DNA from: Thermoplasmatota archaeon | GTDB taxonomy: Archaea; Thermoplasmatota; Thermoplasmata; Thermoplasmatales; GCA-001856825 | DNA: 64,000 nucleotides | Direction: 5' to 3' | NCBI GenBank assembly: GCA_023381415.1 | Contig: JAMCUN010000019.1 | Location: 38,039 to 102,038 of the forward strand | Shown: positions 25,704-36,112 of the stretch, piece by piece | Layout: each line of letters opens with the position of its first letter | Numbering within the stretch: position 1 is the first letter of the stretch | Made by a program: the position numbers and the translations under genes | Notes under the pieces: generated by a model | The model's input: the letters and a program-made list of their open reading frames with translations, nothing else | The model's database searches: none | What the model was told of the DNA's origin: nothing

Positions 25704-26348
25704 ATGGTTTCTTCCAACTTGACGAGGGTAAGAAGACATCCTGAGAGGGGAAATTACGAGAGGGAGACTCTCCTCGATATCCTGAGGAGTGGGTTGGTCT
25801 GCCAAGTTGCTTTCCAGATCAACGGCCAGCCTTTCATAATTCCGATGTCATATTACAACAATGAAGAATTCATATACATCCACAGTAGCATTGCTGCCAG
25901 GATAACGAGGATCCTGAGGGAAGAGGCTTCCGTTGCGATCTCAGTGCTTGAGCTGAACGGGCTGGTGATTGCGAAGGGACTTGCAGACAACTCGATGAAC
26001 TACAGGTCTGCAGTCATATTCGGAAAACCGACTGAGATCGTTTCTGACGGAGAGAAGATCTCCTACTTCAAGGAGTGGATAGATAATCTCATGCCAGGGA
26101 GGAAGGCAAATACGGAGCTCCCCACCGAAGATGAGCTTAAGGGAGTAGCTGCCTTCAAGATCAGGCTTGATCAATTCTCAGTGAAGGTGAGGGAGGGAGG
26201 ACCGTCAGAGGCTAGGAAGAATCCTGATATTTGGTCAGGGGTGATACCTATTTCTTCCCTTTTTTCAGATCCGATTTTTGCCTCGAGCGACGATTTCCCG
26301 GAACACATAATGTCGTTCATCGAGTCGAGGAACTCCCCGAGAGGGTAG
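25704..26348 (+). CDS. Pyridoxamine 5'-phosphate oxidase-like (NimA-type) flavin protein
   Basis: The 214-residue protein begins with VRRHPERGNYERETLLDILR and QVAFQINGQPFIIPMSYY, the split-barrel motif of the PNPOx-like/NimA family that binds FMN or F420. The internal VIFGKPTEI and the FSVKVREGGPSEAR ending are also typical. Members range from flavin reductases to nitroimidazole reductases; no activity is assigned here. Confidence 0.85.
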   Translation: MVSSNLTRVRRHPERGNYERETLLDILRSGLVCQVAFQINGQPFIIPMSYYNNEEFIYIHSSIAARITRILREEASVAISVLELNGLVIAKGLADNSMNYRSAVIFGKPTEIVSDGEKISYFKEWIDNLMPGRKANTELPTEDELKGVAAFKIRLDQFSVKVREGGPSEARKNPDIWSGVIPISSLFSDPIFASSDDFPEHIMSFIESRNSPRG

Positions 26349-26399
26349 GAGTTGCAGGGGCTGTTATGCTAATGCTGTTCGGCCTGAATAACCTCGGTG

Positions 26400-28247
26400 C
26401 TAGCTGTGCTCCCTTAGCCAGTCGAATATCTCCCTGTAATACTGCTCTATGTGCTTCCTCTCCCTGAACCCGTGCCCCTCCCTTGGGAAGAGAAGTAGTC
26501 TTGCGTCCTTCCCCTTGTCCTTCAGTGCCCTGTAGAATTGATAGTACTGCCCAACTGGGACGTACGGGTCCTCGATCCCGTGGGCAAGGAGGACGGGCGT
26601 CTTGACCTTATCAACGTGCCAGAGAGGAGAGAACTTTATGAACCTGTCGAACTTGTACGGGTCCTGGTTGTAGTGTATCCTGTCCCATGTAGGAAGGTTA
26701 CTGACGCCGTGGAAACTTATCCAGTCTGAAATGCCGAAGAGGGAGATCGATCCCCGGAAAATGTCAGTCTGTGTTATTGCCCATGCAGACATGAACCCAC
26801 CGTAAGAACCACCTGTGATGTACACCTTGTTCCTGTTCACACCCTTCTTCTCCACCAGGTACTCTATTCCTGTCAGAATATCCTGCAGATCCATTCCCCC
26901 CATGTCTCCGAGGTTGGATTCTGCATACTTCCTCCCCTTACCGACGCTTCCCCTATAGTTTGGAAGAAAGACGGAATACCCATTCGAAAGGAATAGCGTC
27001 TGGCTGCTTATGAACGAATCAAAAGATGACCCCGTTGGGCCTCCGTGGACTATCACCATCAGTGGCGCGTTCTTCCCTGCTGACCTGTATATCCCCCAAA
27101 TCTCCAATCCATCCTTTGACTTCCACACCACCTTCTCTGAACTGTAACTCCTGCATCCCTCCAGTTCCTTGTTGATGTTCGTTATTGTTCTCTCCTTACC
27201 TGTGGACAGGTCTATCAGGAATACCTCATCCGGTTGGTTCGAGTTCTCAAACGACAAAACCGCATATTTGCCTGAAACAGAAAACGAAGGGGACCACTGC
27301 CTGTATACTGAACCGTACTTCGACCAGAGGACGCCTCCATCGCTCCCGAACAGGCGTATTGAGAATGTTCCCTCCTTGTTCGACATGGAATAGAATTCCG
27401 TCTCGTTCTTCCACCGTACCTCTGAATAACTCTCATTCGACCCTTCCGTGAGGTTCCTTGCCTTGAGGCTCCTCACATCCATGCTAATTATGTCTCCTGA
27501 ATTCACTCCTCTGTCGCTCCATAATGATTCCAGGAATGCCACCTTCTTGCCATCCGGCGAAATACGAGGTTTAGCCACCTGCCTGTCCCTTTTCGAATAT
27601 ACCTTCCTGACCTTGCATTCTTCCAGATCGACAAGAGAGATTGCAGATTCGTACCATGACCATTCGAACGGAAGGGACGAAGTGACTGCCGCCGCCACGT
27701 CGCCTTTCACGTCGAACTCCCACACCTGTATCCCTCCTGTGATCCTCCTGAAACCGGACCTGAGGTTGTATTCCCACAGAGAATCAAACCTCCTTTCCTC
27801 CTCGAAGAAATATCCGTCGTTTCCTTCCTTCTTATCCTCCTTCCGTCTGTCTGTATCCTTGATCAGGACGACGAGAGATTCCTCGTCCTTCCATTGCAGT
27901 TCTACGGCATCTCCGTCTATGACCACTTCCTGCCCGGAGTCATCTGAGAAGTCATGCAGCAGCAACCTGTAATCATCCTCCTTCTTTGAAAGGTATGCGA
28001 GCTTGCCCCCCTCCGGGCTGAATCTGGGGGAATAGCTGTTCCATCCCTTCCTAGAAATTGTCCTCAGGTCTCCCCCCTTCGCAGATACAACCGCGACTTC
28101 CGATATTGGCTCTTCCTTGAAATTCTTGTACGGTCCTGAAATGATGAGCGCTACCTTCTTCCCGTCATTGCAGAAATCGAGATCCGATGCGTACCTTGTT
28201 TTTAGGTAATCTTCAACAGTGTGGTCGTGTACCTTTGCCATTACCAT
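26400..28247 (-). CDS. S9-family prolyl oligopeptidase-like serine peptidase
   Basis: The 615-residue protein has an N-terminal beta-propeller (repeated strands such as SPRFSPEGGKLAYLSKKEDD and KPRISPDGKKVAFLESL) and a C-terminal alpha/beta hydrolase. Catalytic residues are Ser in GGSYGGFMSAW, Asp in GIEDPYVP and His in REGHGF. It looks like an acylaminoacyl-peptidase and should degrade oligopeptides in the cytoplasm, consistent with peptide use by this organism. A second ATG two codons in (28241) is equally likely. Confidence 0.93.
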   Translation of the reverse strand: MVMAKVHDHTVEDYLKTRYASDLDFCNDGKKVALIISGPYKNFKEEPISEVAVVSAKGGDLRTISRKGWNSYSPRFSPEGGKLAYLSKKEDDYRLLLHDFSDDSGQEVVIDGDAVELQWKDEESLVVLIKDTDRRKEDKKEGNDGYFFEEERRFDSLWEYNLRSGFRRITGGIQVWEFDVKGDVAAAVTSSLPFEWSWYESAISLVDLEECKVRKVYSKRDRQVAKPRISPDGKKVAFLESLWSDRGVNSGDIISMDVRSLKARNLTEGSNESYSEVRWKNETEFYSMSNKEGTFSIRLFGSDGGVLWSKYGSVYRQWSPSFSVSGKYAVLSFENSNQPDEVFLIDLSTGKERTITNINKELEGCRSYSSEKVVWKSKDGLEIWGIYRSAGKNAPLMVIVHGGPTGSSFDSFISSQTLFLSNGYSVFLPNYRGSVGKGRKYAESNLGDMGGMDLQDILTGIEYLVEKKGVNRNKVYITGGSYGGFMSAWAITQTDIFRGSISLFGISDWISFHGVSNLPTWDRIHYNQDPYKFDRFIKFSPLWHVDKVKTPVLLAHGIEDPYVPVGQYYQFYRALKDKGKDARLLLFPREGHGFRERKHIEQYYREIFDWLREHS

Positions 28248-28358
28248 TGCCTCTAGATTGTGACATGGGTAATGGATATTAATATTTCCGAGGGTGCGAT
28301 TGCTATTCCCTTTTACAGGATTTTACAAGTTACAGTGCTCAGTCATTGTTCCATGTAG

Positions 28359-29540
28359 TCATTTGTACCTGGCATCATCTTTGAAGTCGTCGGCAATCCT
28401 TTTCCTCAGGTCCCTGTTCTCAGCAAATTCCTTCGCAGTATCGCTCAGCGCTTCTATCACTGTTAGAAGTGCATCCTTCGCAGTCGCACTTTTAGCTGCC
28501 TCCAGTGATTCCCTGGAGTGCCAGGGTGTTCCCTCCGCTGCAATCTTGAACCCAACCTCCAGTGCGGGTACGACCTGGGTGACATTAGCGAAGTCTGTTG
28601 ACCCCTTCGGCATCTCTTTGAACGTCTCCTCAGTGGGAGGACATTCCACCCCCATCCTAAGGAGCTTTTCGCGAACGGCATTTGAAAGAGCCCTGTTGAG
28701 TTTCGTTGTGGAGAACAGGGGGCCAAGCTTCTTGACTGATAATTCTGTCTCTGTTGCCATGGCACATCCCTCAACTATCTTCAAGAACCTTTCAACCAGC
28801 TTACCATGGTATTCAAGGTCAGTTGACCTTATACCGTAAGTGATCACCGCCCGCTCCGGGGTAACGTTAGAAGCCGTACCCCCCTCCTTTATTATTCCAT
28901 GCATCACGAAGTTCACGTCTCTCCTCACATGCTGCCTCAGCATGTTGACTGCAGTGTATGCAAGAACAGCCGCATCCAGCGCGCTCCTCCCGCTGTCCGG
29001 ACTTGCGGCCTCATGCGCTGCCCTGCCCCTGAACGTGACCTCAATGTCCTGGACCGCAAGTGACTGTGTACCTACATTCCACTGATCGCCAGGATGTGAC
29101 CCTAGCACCAGATCCACATTCCTGAACGCGCCACCGTCTGCCATTATTATCTTTGAACCTGCCCATTCCCCCGATCCTTCTTCGTCTGGTGTGCCTATCA
29201 CCTCTATTGTTCCGTTCTCTACCTTCTCTGAAGCCCTTATCGCTGAGAATACTGCGGACGAGGCAATCAGGTTATGTCCGCAGGCATGTCCTATGCCCGG
29301 GAGAGCATCGTATTCAGCAAGAAAGGCTATTGATGGTTTGCCGTTCCCTACGACCTTCTTCGCCCTGAAGGCAGTCGGTATCCCCATGAACTTTTCCACT
29401 ACATCAAATCCGTGGTTCCTCAGCACTGAAGCAAGCAGCTTTGATGACTCGAATTCCCTGCTTCCTGCCTCACTGAGTTCGTGAATCTTCAATGCCAGCT
29501 TCCAGCAGTCATAACCCTCAGCACCTTCTTGGCTCACCAT
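28359..29540 (-). CDS. M20-family amidohydrolase (AbgB/N-acyl amino acid hydrolase-like)
   Basis: The 393-residue protein has AEYDALPGIGHACGHNL, with the HACGH-type metal Cys-His motif of the amidohydrolase branch, and GTPDEEGSGEW with the catalytic Glu pair. The lid domain GRAAHEAASPDSGRSALDAA is typical of p-aminobenzoyl-glutamate hydrolase and aminoacylase homologues. It likely releases amino acids from N-acyl or amide conjugates. It is transcribed in the same direction as the S9 peptidase, which lies 111 nt downstream. Confidence 0.88.
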   Translation of the reverse strand: MVSQEGAEGYDCWKLALKIHELSEAGSREFESSKLLASVLRNHGFDVVEKFMGIPTAFRAKKVVGNGKPSIAFLAEYDALPGIGHACGHNLIASSAVFSAIRASEKVENGTIEVIGTPDEEGSGEWAGSKIIMADGGAFRNVDLVLGSHPGDQWNVGTQSLAVQDIEVTFRGRAAHEAASPDSGRSALDAAVLAYTAVNMLRQHVRRDVNFVMHGIIKEGGTASNVTPERAVITYGIRSTDLEYHGKLVERFLKIVEGCAMATETELSVKKLGPLFSTTKLNRALSNAVREKLLRMGVECPPTEETFKEMPKGSTDFANVTQVVPALEVGFKIAAEGTPWHSRESLEAAKSATAKDALLTVIEALSDTAKEFAENRDLRKRIADDFKDDARYK

Positions 29541-29790
29541 GAGTTTGCATAATGAACTTCGCTAAAAACATTTACAGTCGTCCTTCTATACTGAATCCGC
29601 GTCCTATTCTGTCTTCTGCGATAGACCTTCCGTTACCTGAATCCTTTGTCAGGGGCAGGAATTTTGGAGGGAGGAAAGCCAATTCTTCTGCCTGCCCTTA
29701 TCACTTCCCACTGTAACCACCAGGACAGGCATACCCTTTCCCCGCCTCCCTCTCAGTCCCTTGTACCAAAAAATCTGCTTATTCCCCTTG

Positions 29791-31221
29791 TCACACGAAC
29801 CCTGCAGTAACTAGCCTGTCAATGACCCTTCTTCCTACCGATTTACTAAGGAGGAGGGAGATGGAAATACCTGCCATTACCAGTGAAGTAAGGATTGTGA
29901 CTATCATTGCGATAGAGGGGAGACCGTCTTCAAGCAGGCCGAAAGATAGAGCAACAAGGAACCAGGCGGGCAGTATAGGGAGAATCGTTCCCATCTGTCT
30001 TAGGTTGAATTGCCCTGGCATCGATATATCCTCCTTGATCTGGAAAGGGTATAGGAAAGCAGACATGATGACTGCAACGACCAGCAGCGAGGGTATCACC
30101 ACCAGAAGGAAGAGACCGAAGTTGATCGCCTGTTCGTTTCCTCCGATCCCAAGAAGGAGGTTTACCACCGCAAGGGGGGAGAGGAGGGCGCTTATCGAGA
30201 GGGATTTAAGCGCAAGCAGGTCCCTCAGGTAACGCTCTGGGTTTCTTGTCATGAATCCAAGCCATAGTCTCTCGTTACCCAGGACTCCCATGGTGAGGAA
30301 CATGACCAGGACTACCGAGTAGATTGATAATATGAAGACAACAAGCTCCTGTGAGTGCAAGGGGATGCTCAGCCTGTAGGAAAGCATGTAGTAATACGCC
30401 CCTGCAATAACAGCGGTTACAAGCATTCCCTTCCAAAGCTTGAACCTCCCTGAGCGGTAGGAGCCGCCTCCGCCCATCGAGTTCATCCTCCCTGAAATCT
30501 CTACTATGAAGAAATTCTCTGCAAGCATCGCCTTCGTAGGTGACATTCCGCTGAACCTCCTGACGTGCTTGACCTCACTTGAGGTATATCTTGTGAACGT
30601 CTTCATTAGGTCCAGATCCACCCTCGACAGGGAACGGAATGCAAGCGGAACGGTGATCACAGCAAGTATGACCGACGTGATCGTTGCATAGAGGGGATGG
30701 CCTGAGTATATCGACGCGGGGGAATATGGGAAACCCAGGAGCGAGGAGAGCCCCCAAACCACGAGCATAAGCGCGAGGAGCACCCTCCAGCCAAGCCTCA
30801 GGGAGTACGTAATCGGTCCAAGCGCAGTCACCGTCAGTATGAGCGCCAGGAAATCCACCAGCGCATAATCAAACACGGATCTTAGGCTCGAGAATGAATA
30901 TGCCACCACGTATAGAACGATAAGGCCAAAACTCAGCAATTGAACGACGAACAGCGATAAAGCCAGCTCTGACCTTTTTACCGGAAGTGTGAACAGGAAA
31001 TCCCTGTCTGACTTAAGGACAGCTATGCCTCCACTCATCACCGGAAGGACGAGGAAGAACGTCAGGAATGCAGGACCATAATAGTGGTATATGCTTGCTG
31101 ATGAGGTCGAACCTGTCTCGAAACTTATGAACAGCGCCCACGCAAGCAGGACCACCATAAGGGCAAGGAGCTGTTTCGAAAACCTGGACAGTATTACGAA
31201 CTTCAGGAGTTTATAGAACAT
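29791..31221 (-). CDS. ABC-2-type exporter permease
   Basis: The 476-residue membrane protein has about 12 hydrophobic helices in two halves and begins [20 protein letters not shown], usual for ABC-2 permeases. It overlaps the ATPase gene by 11 nt. With that ATPase it forms an exporter of unknown substrate. No substrate-binding protein is nearby, which fits export. Confidence 0.82.
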   Translation of the reverse strand: MFYKLLKFVILSRFSKQLLALMVVLLAWALFISFETGSTSSASIYHYYGPAFLTFFLVLPVMSGGIAVLKSDRDFLFTLPVKRSELALSLFVVQLLSFGLIVLYVVAYSFSSLRSVFDYALVDFLALILTVTALGPITYSLRLGWRVLLALMLVVWGLSSLLGFPYSPASIYSGHPLYATITSVILAVITVPLAFRSLSRVDLDLMKTFTRYTSSEVKHVRRFSGMSPTKAMLAENFFIVEISGRMNSMGGGGSYRSGRFKLWKGMLVTAVIAGAYYYMLSYRLSIPLHSQELVVFILSIYSVVLVMFLTMGVLGNERLWLGFMTRNPERYLRDLLALKSLSISALLSPLAVVNLLLGIGGNEQAINFGLFLLVVIPSLLVVAVIMSAFLYPFQIKEDISMPGQFNLRQMGTILPILPAWFLVALSFGLLEDGLPSIAMIVTILTSLVMAGISISLLLSKSVGRRVIDRLVTAGFV

Positions 31222-31939
31222 CTGTCAACATCCTTGCAACCACTCTTTCTATCGGCTCGTTGTCCTTCCCGAGCTTCCTCAGGTCTTCGAGCGTCCCTGT
31301 CCACACTACAGACCCGTGCGATATCATGACGACCCTGTCCGTGAGCCTTGTGGCAACCTCCATTATGTGGGTGGACACAAGCTGGGTCGAGTTCATATTT
31401 TTCAGATGCTCTATGACCGTCTCCTGCGTAGGGATGTCGAGATAGTTAAGCGGCTCATCCAGGAGGAGAACTGAAGGGTTGTGAATTATTGTCAGTGCCA
31501 TAGCTAGCTTCTGGATGTTCCCCCTCGACAACCTTCCCACCTTGGCTCTTTCATATTCCCTAAGCTGCAGTGAATCAAGCAGGCTGTCCACCCTGTCTGA
31601 AACGTCCTCAACGCCCCGAAGTGCGCCGATGTACTCCAGGTTCTCCCGGACGCTGAAAGACCTGTAAGGGGACGCATCGTCCGGCAGGTAACCCATCATC
31701 CTTCGTGCCTCCTCTGAGGAAGGAGAGAATTCCCCTATTCTGGCAGTCCCTGAAGATGGAGTCAGCAGCCCCACCAGTATTTTCAGCGTTGTTGTCTTCC
31801 CCGCGCCGTTCGGCCCGAGCAAGGCACACCTCTCCCCTGGCTCCAGCTTGAAGCTGAGATTTCTGAGTGCATGAACGCTCCCGTAGTCCTTCGAGATGCC
31901 ATTCATCTCAATCGAAGGGGGAGCAAATGATTTTTGCAT
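31211..31939 (-). CDS. ABC transporter ATP-binding protein
   Basis: The 242-residue ATPase has Walker [10 protein letters not shown] (42-50), a Q-loop [12 protein letters not shown], signature [12 protein letters not shown] (a variant of LSGGQ) and Walker [13 protein letters not shown]. The class is the CcmA/drug-exporter group paired with ABC-2 permeases. The LSRGN signature is common in this group. Confidence 0.93.
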   Translation of the reverse strand: MQKSFAPPSIEMNGISKDYGSVHALRNLSFKLEPGERCALLGPNGAGKTTTLKILVGLLTPSSGTARIGEFSPSSEEARRMMGYLPDDASPYRSFSVRENLEYIGALRGVEDVSDRVDSLLDSLQLREYERAKVGRLSRGNIQKLAMALTIIHNPSVLLLDEPLNYLDIPTQETVIEHLKNMNSTQLVSTHIMEVATRLTDRVVMISHGSVVWTGTLEDLRKLGKDNEPIERVVARMLTDVL

Positions 31940-32154
31940 ACCCTTGGCACCTTCTGTGTCCTTTTGGGAAACGTTCGCACGGATATATAGATTTCAGACC
32001 TTTCGACACTCCTCTTCCCTGAGACCGAAAACTGTGAGTTCTGGCTCCATCCGCCCCTAAATTTTCCTTCCTGTTGAAGCGTCCCGGAAACGGTCGTTCT
32101 GCGAATCATCTGGAGATCGTATTTTTCTTCCACTCATTTGAATATGGTCAAAGC

Positions 32155-32167
32155 AATATTATTATAT
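32155..32167 (+). promoter_or_regulatory. TATA box for the amino-acid permease operon
   Basis: AATATTATTATAT is centred about 27 nt before the ATG at 32189, placing transcription start at the start codon and deciding between that ATG and upstream in-frame ATGs at 32138 and 32144. Confidence 0.6.
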
Positions 32168-32188
32168 GGGAAGAATCATCCATTCCGC

Positions 32189-33574
32189 ATGGTCTCAGAG
32201 GGCAAACAGCTCAAGAAGAACGCCGTGGGATTTCTGGAGCTTATCTTCCAGTCTATATCATTCACGGCACCTGCAATAGCTGTGACAGCAACCATGACGG
32301 GAGCAGCTGCATTCGCATATGGTGCCCTGCCGCTGACTTACATCCTCGCACTCTTCGCAGTCCTGTCTGCTGGATTCGTAATCTACGTTTTCTCGAGAAA
32401 GGTTGCATCCAGCGGAGGTTACTACAGGTACATCGAAAGAGGATTTGGGAGCAGAGGAGGGGCTTTCGGTGGATGGGTCTATATGCTTTACACAGTCATC
32501 GGGGCGACTCCGTTCATTTATTTCGAAACTGCGCTTGCAACACAGGTAGGGTTCGGCGTGCTGGGTATCTCGCTCCCCAGCTGGTCATGGTACCCTATCG
32601 GTATCGTAGTTTCACTTGCTGCGTTCGGACTTGCCTATTCCGGGATCAGGAATTCCCTGAGGTACAGCGTTTACACAGGGACGATAGAGATGATAATACT
32701 GCTCGTCGCGGCATTCTTCATCCTATCTCATACCCAACACCCATTCAATGCCCAAGTCTTCACAACAAAATTCTCGCCGACGGGGTGGAAGGGCGTGGCA
32801 CTGGGGCTTGTGTTCTCCTTCACGTCCCTTGCAGGATGGGGATCGATGACTTTCCTCGGGTCTGAGGCGAAAGCTGCGCATTTCAACATAAGGAGAGGCG
32901 TTGTTGTTACTATAATTGTCCTCGGGGCATTCTTCCTCTTCATGAGTTACGTGATGACAGTTGGATGGGGTCCGGCAAACATGTCAACATACTTCAGCAA
33001 TTTCCTCCCAGGCCTTATACTGATGCTCAAGGATGGAGGCATTGTTCTTGCTGCGGTCATGTTCATCTTTCTCGTTAACAGTGGATTCGTCGATACTCTT
33101 GCTATAATAAATGCAGGTTCAAGGGACCTTTACACAATATCCAAGGACGGGATGCTTCCGAATTCTTTGTCCAACACACACAAGAAGCACAAGAGCCCTC
33201 ACGTTGCGCTGATATACAATACGATCATAGGAATAGCAATATTCACCATAACGGGTTGGCTATTCGGTCCGTTCAACGGTTTCCTCGTGACTGGAATATG
33301 GACTGGTGCGGGAACCATAATTGACCACATAATGCTGAACACATCACTTCCATTCTACTTCAGGAAGGTAAAGGACCTCAGGTGGACATACGTGGTCATA
33401 CCGGTCGTTGCGACGGTCATATACCTATTCGCCCTGTACGGATCATTCCTGTCTGTCAACTCCTACGTGATAATAGCAGTGGTGGTCATGGTCGTCTACC
33501 TCCTGTTCGGGACAGTTTACTACGGAACGAAGAAGGGGATGAAGGTTGTCCTTGAGGAAGGAGAGGAAGTTTGA
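32189..33574 (+). CDS. APC-family amino-acid permease
   Basis: This is a polytopic protein of about 461 residues with 12 predicted TM helices. The N-terminal motif SISFTAPAIAVTATMTGAAA around the first unwound helix, and GGYYRYIERGFGSRGG after TM2, are typical of amino-acid/polyamine permeases. The start at 32189 is set by the TATA box; the longer form starting 17 codons earlier is less likely. It is coupled to the amidase (TTGA overlap), so the substrate may be an amide or amino acid whose product is used by the partner enzyme. Confidence 0.87.
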   Translation: MVSEGKQLKKNAVGFLELIFQSISFTAPAIAVTATMTGAAAFAYGALPLTYILALFAVLSAGFVIYVFSRKVASSGGYYRYIERGFGSRGGAFGGWVYMLYTVIGATPFIYFETALATQVGFGVLGISLPSWSWYPIGIVVSLAAFGLAYSGIRNSLRYSVYTGTIEMIILLVAAFFILSHTQHPFNAQVFTTKFSPTGWKGVALGLVFSFTSLAGWGSMTFLGSEAKAAHFNIRRGVVVTIIVLGAFFLFMSYVMTVGWGPANMSTYFSNFLPGLILMLKDGGIVLAAVMFIFLVNSGFVDTLAIINAGSRDLYTISKDGMLPNSLSNTHKKHKSPHVALIYNTIIGIAIFTITGWLFGPFNGFLVTGIWTGAGTIIDHIMLNTSLPFYFRKVKDLRWTYVVIPVVATVIYLFALYGSFLSVNSYVIIAVVVMVVYLLFGTVYYGTKKGMKVVLEEGEEV

Positions 33575-34503
33575 AGGTTATCAATGGGTGGGATGACTCT
33601 AACCTCCAATCAAAGTGGAGCGGGGACTTAGAACCGATAGAGGTTGTGGCTGACCGGGATACTTTCATCGTGGATATACCGGATTCTTCCACCAAGCAGA
33701 TAAGGGAGGATTTCAACGATGCAAGCCTGAAGACTCTCGACAGCTCGAAATTTGACATGGCAGTTGGCCCTATATACGTGGAAGGTGCAGAACTGGGTGA
33801 CGCACTTGAGGTGAAGATCTCAAAGATCGATACCGCGAAATGGGGATGGAGTGCCATACTCAGGGACTTCGGCCTCCTCAAGGGAAAATTCGACGAGAAG
33901 CTAATACTGTGGAACATATCAAACGGGTTTGTTACATCTGCGAGGAAGGGATTCCTCGGAGGGGTGACGATACCGACGAGGCCTTTCCTGGGGGTTATTG
34001 GCACTGCGCCCGGCAGTGGGGAGTTCCCCATGATCCCTCCGCAGTACTTCGGCGGGAACATGGATAATAGGCTGGTCGGTGAAGGTTCCATCCTCTACCT
34101 CCCGGTGAACAGGAAGGGCGGATTGGTTTCATTCGCAGACCCCCATGCTTCGCAGGGGGATGGAGAGGTTTGTGGCACTGCAGTGGAAACTTCAGCAAAG
34201 GTGACGGTAACTGTAAGAGTGATAAAGCACATGAAGATGAGACACCCTATAATTGAAGGAAGGGATGATGGAATGGACGAGGTAGTGGTGACCCAGGCAT
34301 TCTCACCTGACCTCCATAAATCTGCAGTTGATGCAGTAGAGGAAATGATAGCATTTCTTGGAGGGAAAGGATTCGACAGGGATGAGGCTTATGTTCTGTG
34401 CAGCGTGGCTGGAAATCTTAGGATAAGCGAGATTGTCGACGAACCGAACCTTGGTGTATCGATGGTTCTTCCAAAGAGACTGCTCGCAAGACAGACAACC
34501 TAG
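33571..34503 (+). CDS. Acetamidase/formamidase-family amidohydrolase
   Basis: The 310-residue protein matches the acetamidase/formamidase fold: GPIYVEGAELGDALEVKI, IGTAPGSGEFPMIPPQYFGGN and FADPHASQGDGEVCGTAVET are all conserved. It hydrolyses short amides to ammonia plus acid. The TTG start overlaps the permease stop by 4 nt. The coupling suggests uptake and deamidation of one substrate as a nitrogen source; this is inference. Confidence 0.9.
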   Translation: MKVINGWDDSNLQSKWSGDLEPIEVVADRDTFIVDIPDSSTKQIREDFNDASLKTLDSSKFDMAVGPIYVEGAELGDALEVKISKIDTAKWGWSAILRDFGLLKGKFDEKLILWNISNGFVTSARKGFLGGVTIPTRPFLGVIGTAPGSGEFPMIPPQYFGGNMDNRLVGEGSILYLPVNRKGGLVSFADPHASQGDGEVCGTAVETSAKVTVTVRVIKHMKMRHPIIEGRDDGMDEVVVTQAFSPDLHKSAVDAVEEMIAFLGGKGFDRDEAYVLCSVAGNLRISEIVDEPNLGVSMVLPKRLLARQTT

Positions 34504-34770
34504 GTTTTATGCAGAAATGAGGGAGCTGTGAATTGGTGGGCCTTTCCGTGATAGGAAATACTCATTCCTTTTGGATATACCTACGGTAGCTTCACTAGTG
34601 TCGCCCATTGGAATTTGCAATCCTAGATTCTGGCAATCCTCTTCACCCATTGGATGACTTTGAAACAGATTTCATTAGAGGACGATCATTTAAGATATTC
34701 TCTCGGTAGTTCTTCTTTGTGTTTCAACTAACAACCAACCATTTTATTATCGTTTTCCTTCTATCTTCCA

Positions 34771-35856
34771 GTGCAAACCTTATTGAAACGAGTTATCCCT
34801 TTTGCGTTGATAGTCATTGGAGCTCTAGCCGTCGGACTTCTCTACTATTATGAGATAAGGGGATATGCATCAATACGTGTCATAAGGCTAAGCAGCTACT
34901 TCTTCTATGAATGGATTTTTCTCCTGGCTCTTGTTCCGTTGATCGCACCAGTTTTCAGTTTCATTCGTAGAAGGGAAACCAGTGACTATCTGGAGCCCCG
35001 ACCCAGGAAGATCCTCAGGAAATCGTTCGGGATGTTGTGGATATTCGACGGCGTCCTCCAGATGCAGCTCCCCTTTCTGACCCTGTTCGTTCAGTACAAT
35101 CTGATACCCCTCCTGGGATCGGAACCGTTGGTCACATTCCTGACAGGGCATGCTATTGACCTTTGGAATCTCAATCCACCGATAATTGACGTGCTTGCAT
35201 CACTGGTGCAGGTATATCTGGGCGCATTTTTCCTTATGTACGAAAGGGGGACAGTGTTCAGGTTCACGCAGCTTTCTGCACTTTCTTGGAGCCTCATAAT
35301 TTGGGCCTTTGGAGAAGGATTTGGTGGGATCCTGTCGCCTGGGGCAACCCTCCTAACGGGGGCCCCTGGCTCTGCACTCTTCTACGCAATCGCTTCTTTT
35401 ATCCTGATCCTGTATGAGGATGTGCAGTCAACCTCCAGAGTGGTTGCTGTAACAAAGATTTCTATGATCTCCACGTTCATCGGTTTTGCCATCTCCCAGG
35501 CAATTCCGTCAAACGGGTTCTGGAAATCACTTCCGGTGTCCTTCTTTCCGTCCCCTTTTGCCATACTTAACAATCTGACATTCATCACTCTTTTCATAAA
35601 CCAGCACGCAGCCATTTGGAACGGATTCTACGTTCTTGTTATGCTCTCAATAGGACTCATGTGGCTCTTGCGCCCTAGAATCGCTTCCTATCTTACCATG
35701 ATATGGGGTTTTTTCACCTGGTACGTTTACCAGGGATTGGGAATATTTGGAATGACAAGTAGCACTGATCCAAACACAGGTTTGCCCCTCATACTTATTT
35801 CATTGATGTTCCTGCTTGCCCTGCAACATGACCCTGGGGAGACGAAGCAAAGTTAA
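34771..35856 (+). CDS. Polytopic membrane protein with DoxX/DoxD-like repeats
   Basis: The 361-residue protein has about 9-10 TM helices. Segment FGMLWIFDGVLQMQLPFL and the GFGGILSPGATLLTGAPG loop match the pattern of the DoxX/DoxD-like protein at 52.3-52.8 kb (FGLVWVVDAAFKW, GFGGPYVPGSTDIGAS). The start is a GTG. The family relates to terminal-oxidase/thiosulfate-quinone oxidoreductase subunits, but the function of this long form is unknown. It is the last gene before the IS-rich half. Confidence 0.7.
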   Translation: MQTLLKRVIPFALIVIGALAVGLLYYYEIRGYASIRVIRLSSYFFYEWIFLLALVPLIAPVFSFIRRRETSDYLEPRPRKILRKSFGMLWIFDGVLQMQLPFLTLFVQYNLIPLLGSEPLVTFLTGHAIDLWNLNPPIIDVLASLVQVYLGAFFLMYERGTVFRFTQLSALSWSLIIWAFGEGFGGILSPGATLLTGAPGSALFYAIASFILILYEDVQSTSRVVAVTKISMISTFIGFAISQAIPSNGFWKSLPVSFFPSPFAILNNLTFITLFINQHAAIWNGFYVLVMLSIGLMWLLRPRIASYLTMIWGFFTWYVYQGLGIFGMTSSTDPNTGLPLILISLMFLLALQHDPGETKQS

Positions 35857-35880
35857 GAAAAGCATAAAGGGGAAGGATGC

Positions 35881-35918
35881 GAAGCCGGACCTAAACATTC
35901 ACGTACGTGTCCGAATAT
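35881..35918 (+). repeat. Isolated copy of the IS110-element right-end sequence
   Basis: GAAGCCGGACCTAAACATTC and the following ACGT-CGTGTCC stretch nearly match the right flank of the second IS110 copy (48678-48715) and, more weakly, that of the first (about 37388-37425). Here it lies to the left of the first IS110 element, in the same orientation. It is probably a remnant of a further element once in tandem. Confidence 0.6.
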
Positions 35919-36112
35919 TGGCTTTACCAAGAGATCTAAATTGTAGACAGAACCTATAGTAAAGCTAAAGTCTTCCATTGTCCAGTAAGACTTTGTTGCT
36001 GCTCTGATTGTATAGTAAATATTCTTGGTAGCCTGCTTTTCCCTCCAGCGACACTCGTCGATGCTTAATGTCGATTTGGAGGTGGAAAAGAAGGAAAGAC
36101 AATAAGGTGAAT

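Noticed and set aside
32074-32865. 263-codon frame overlapping the permease gene
   Set aside because: Same-strand out-of-frame shadow, rich in Cys/His/Arg, while the other frame is a clear APC permease with promoter.
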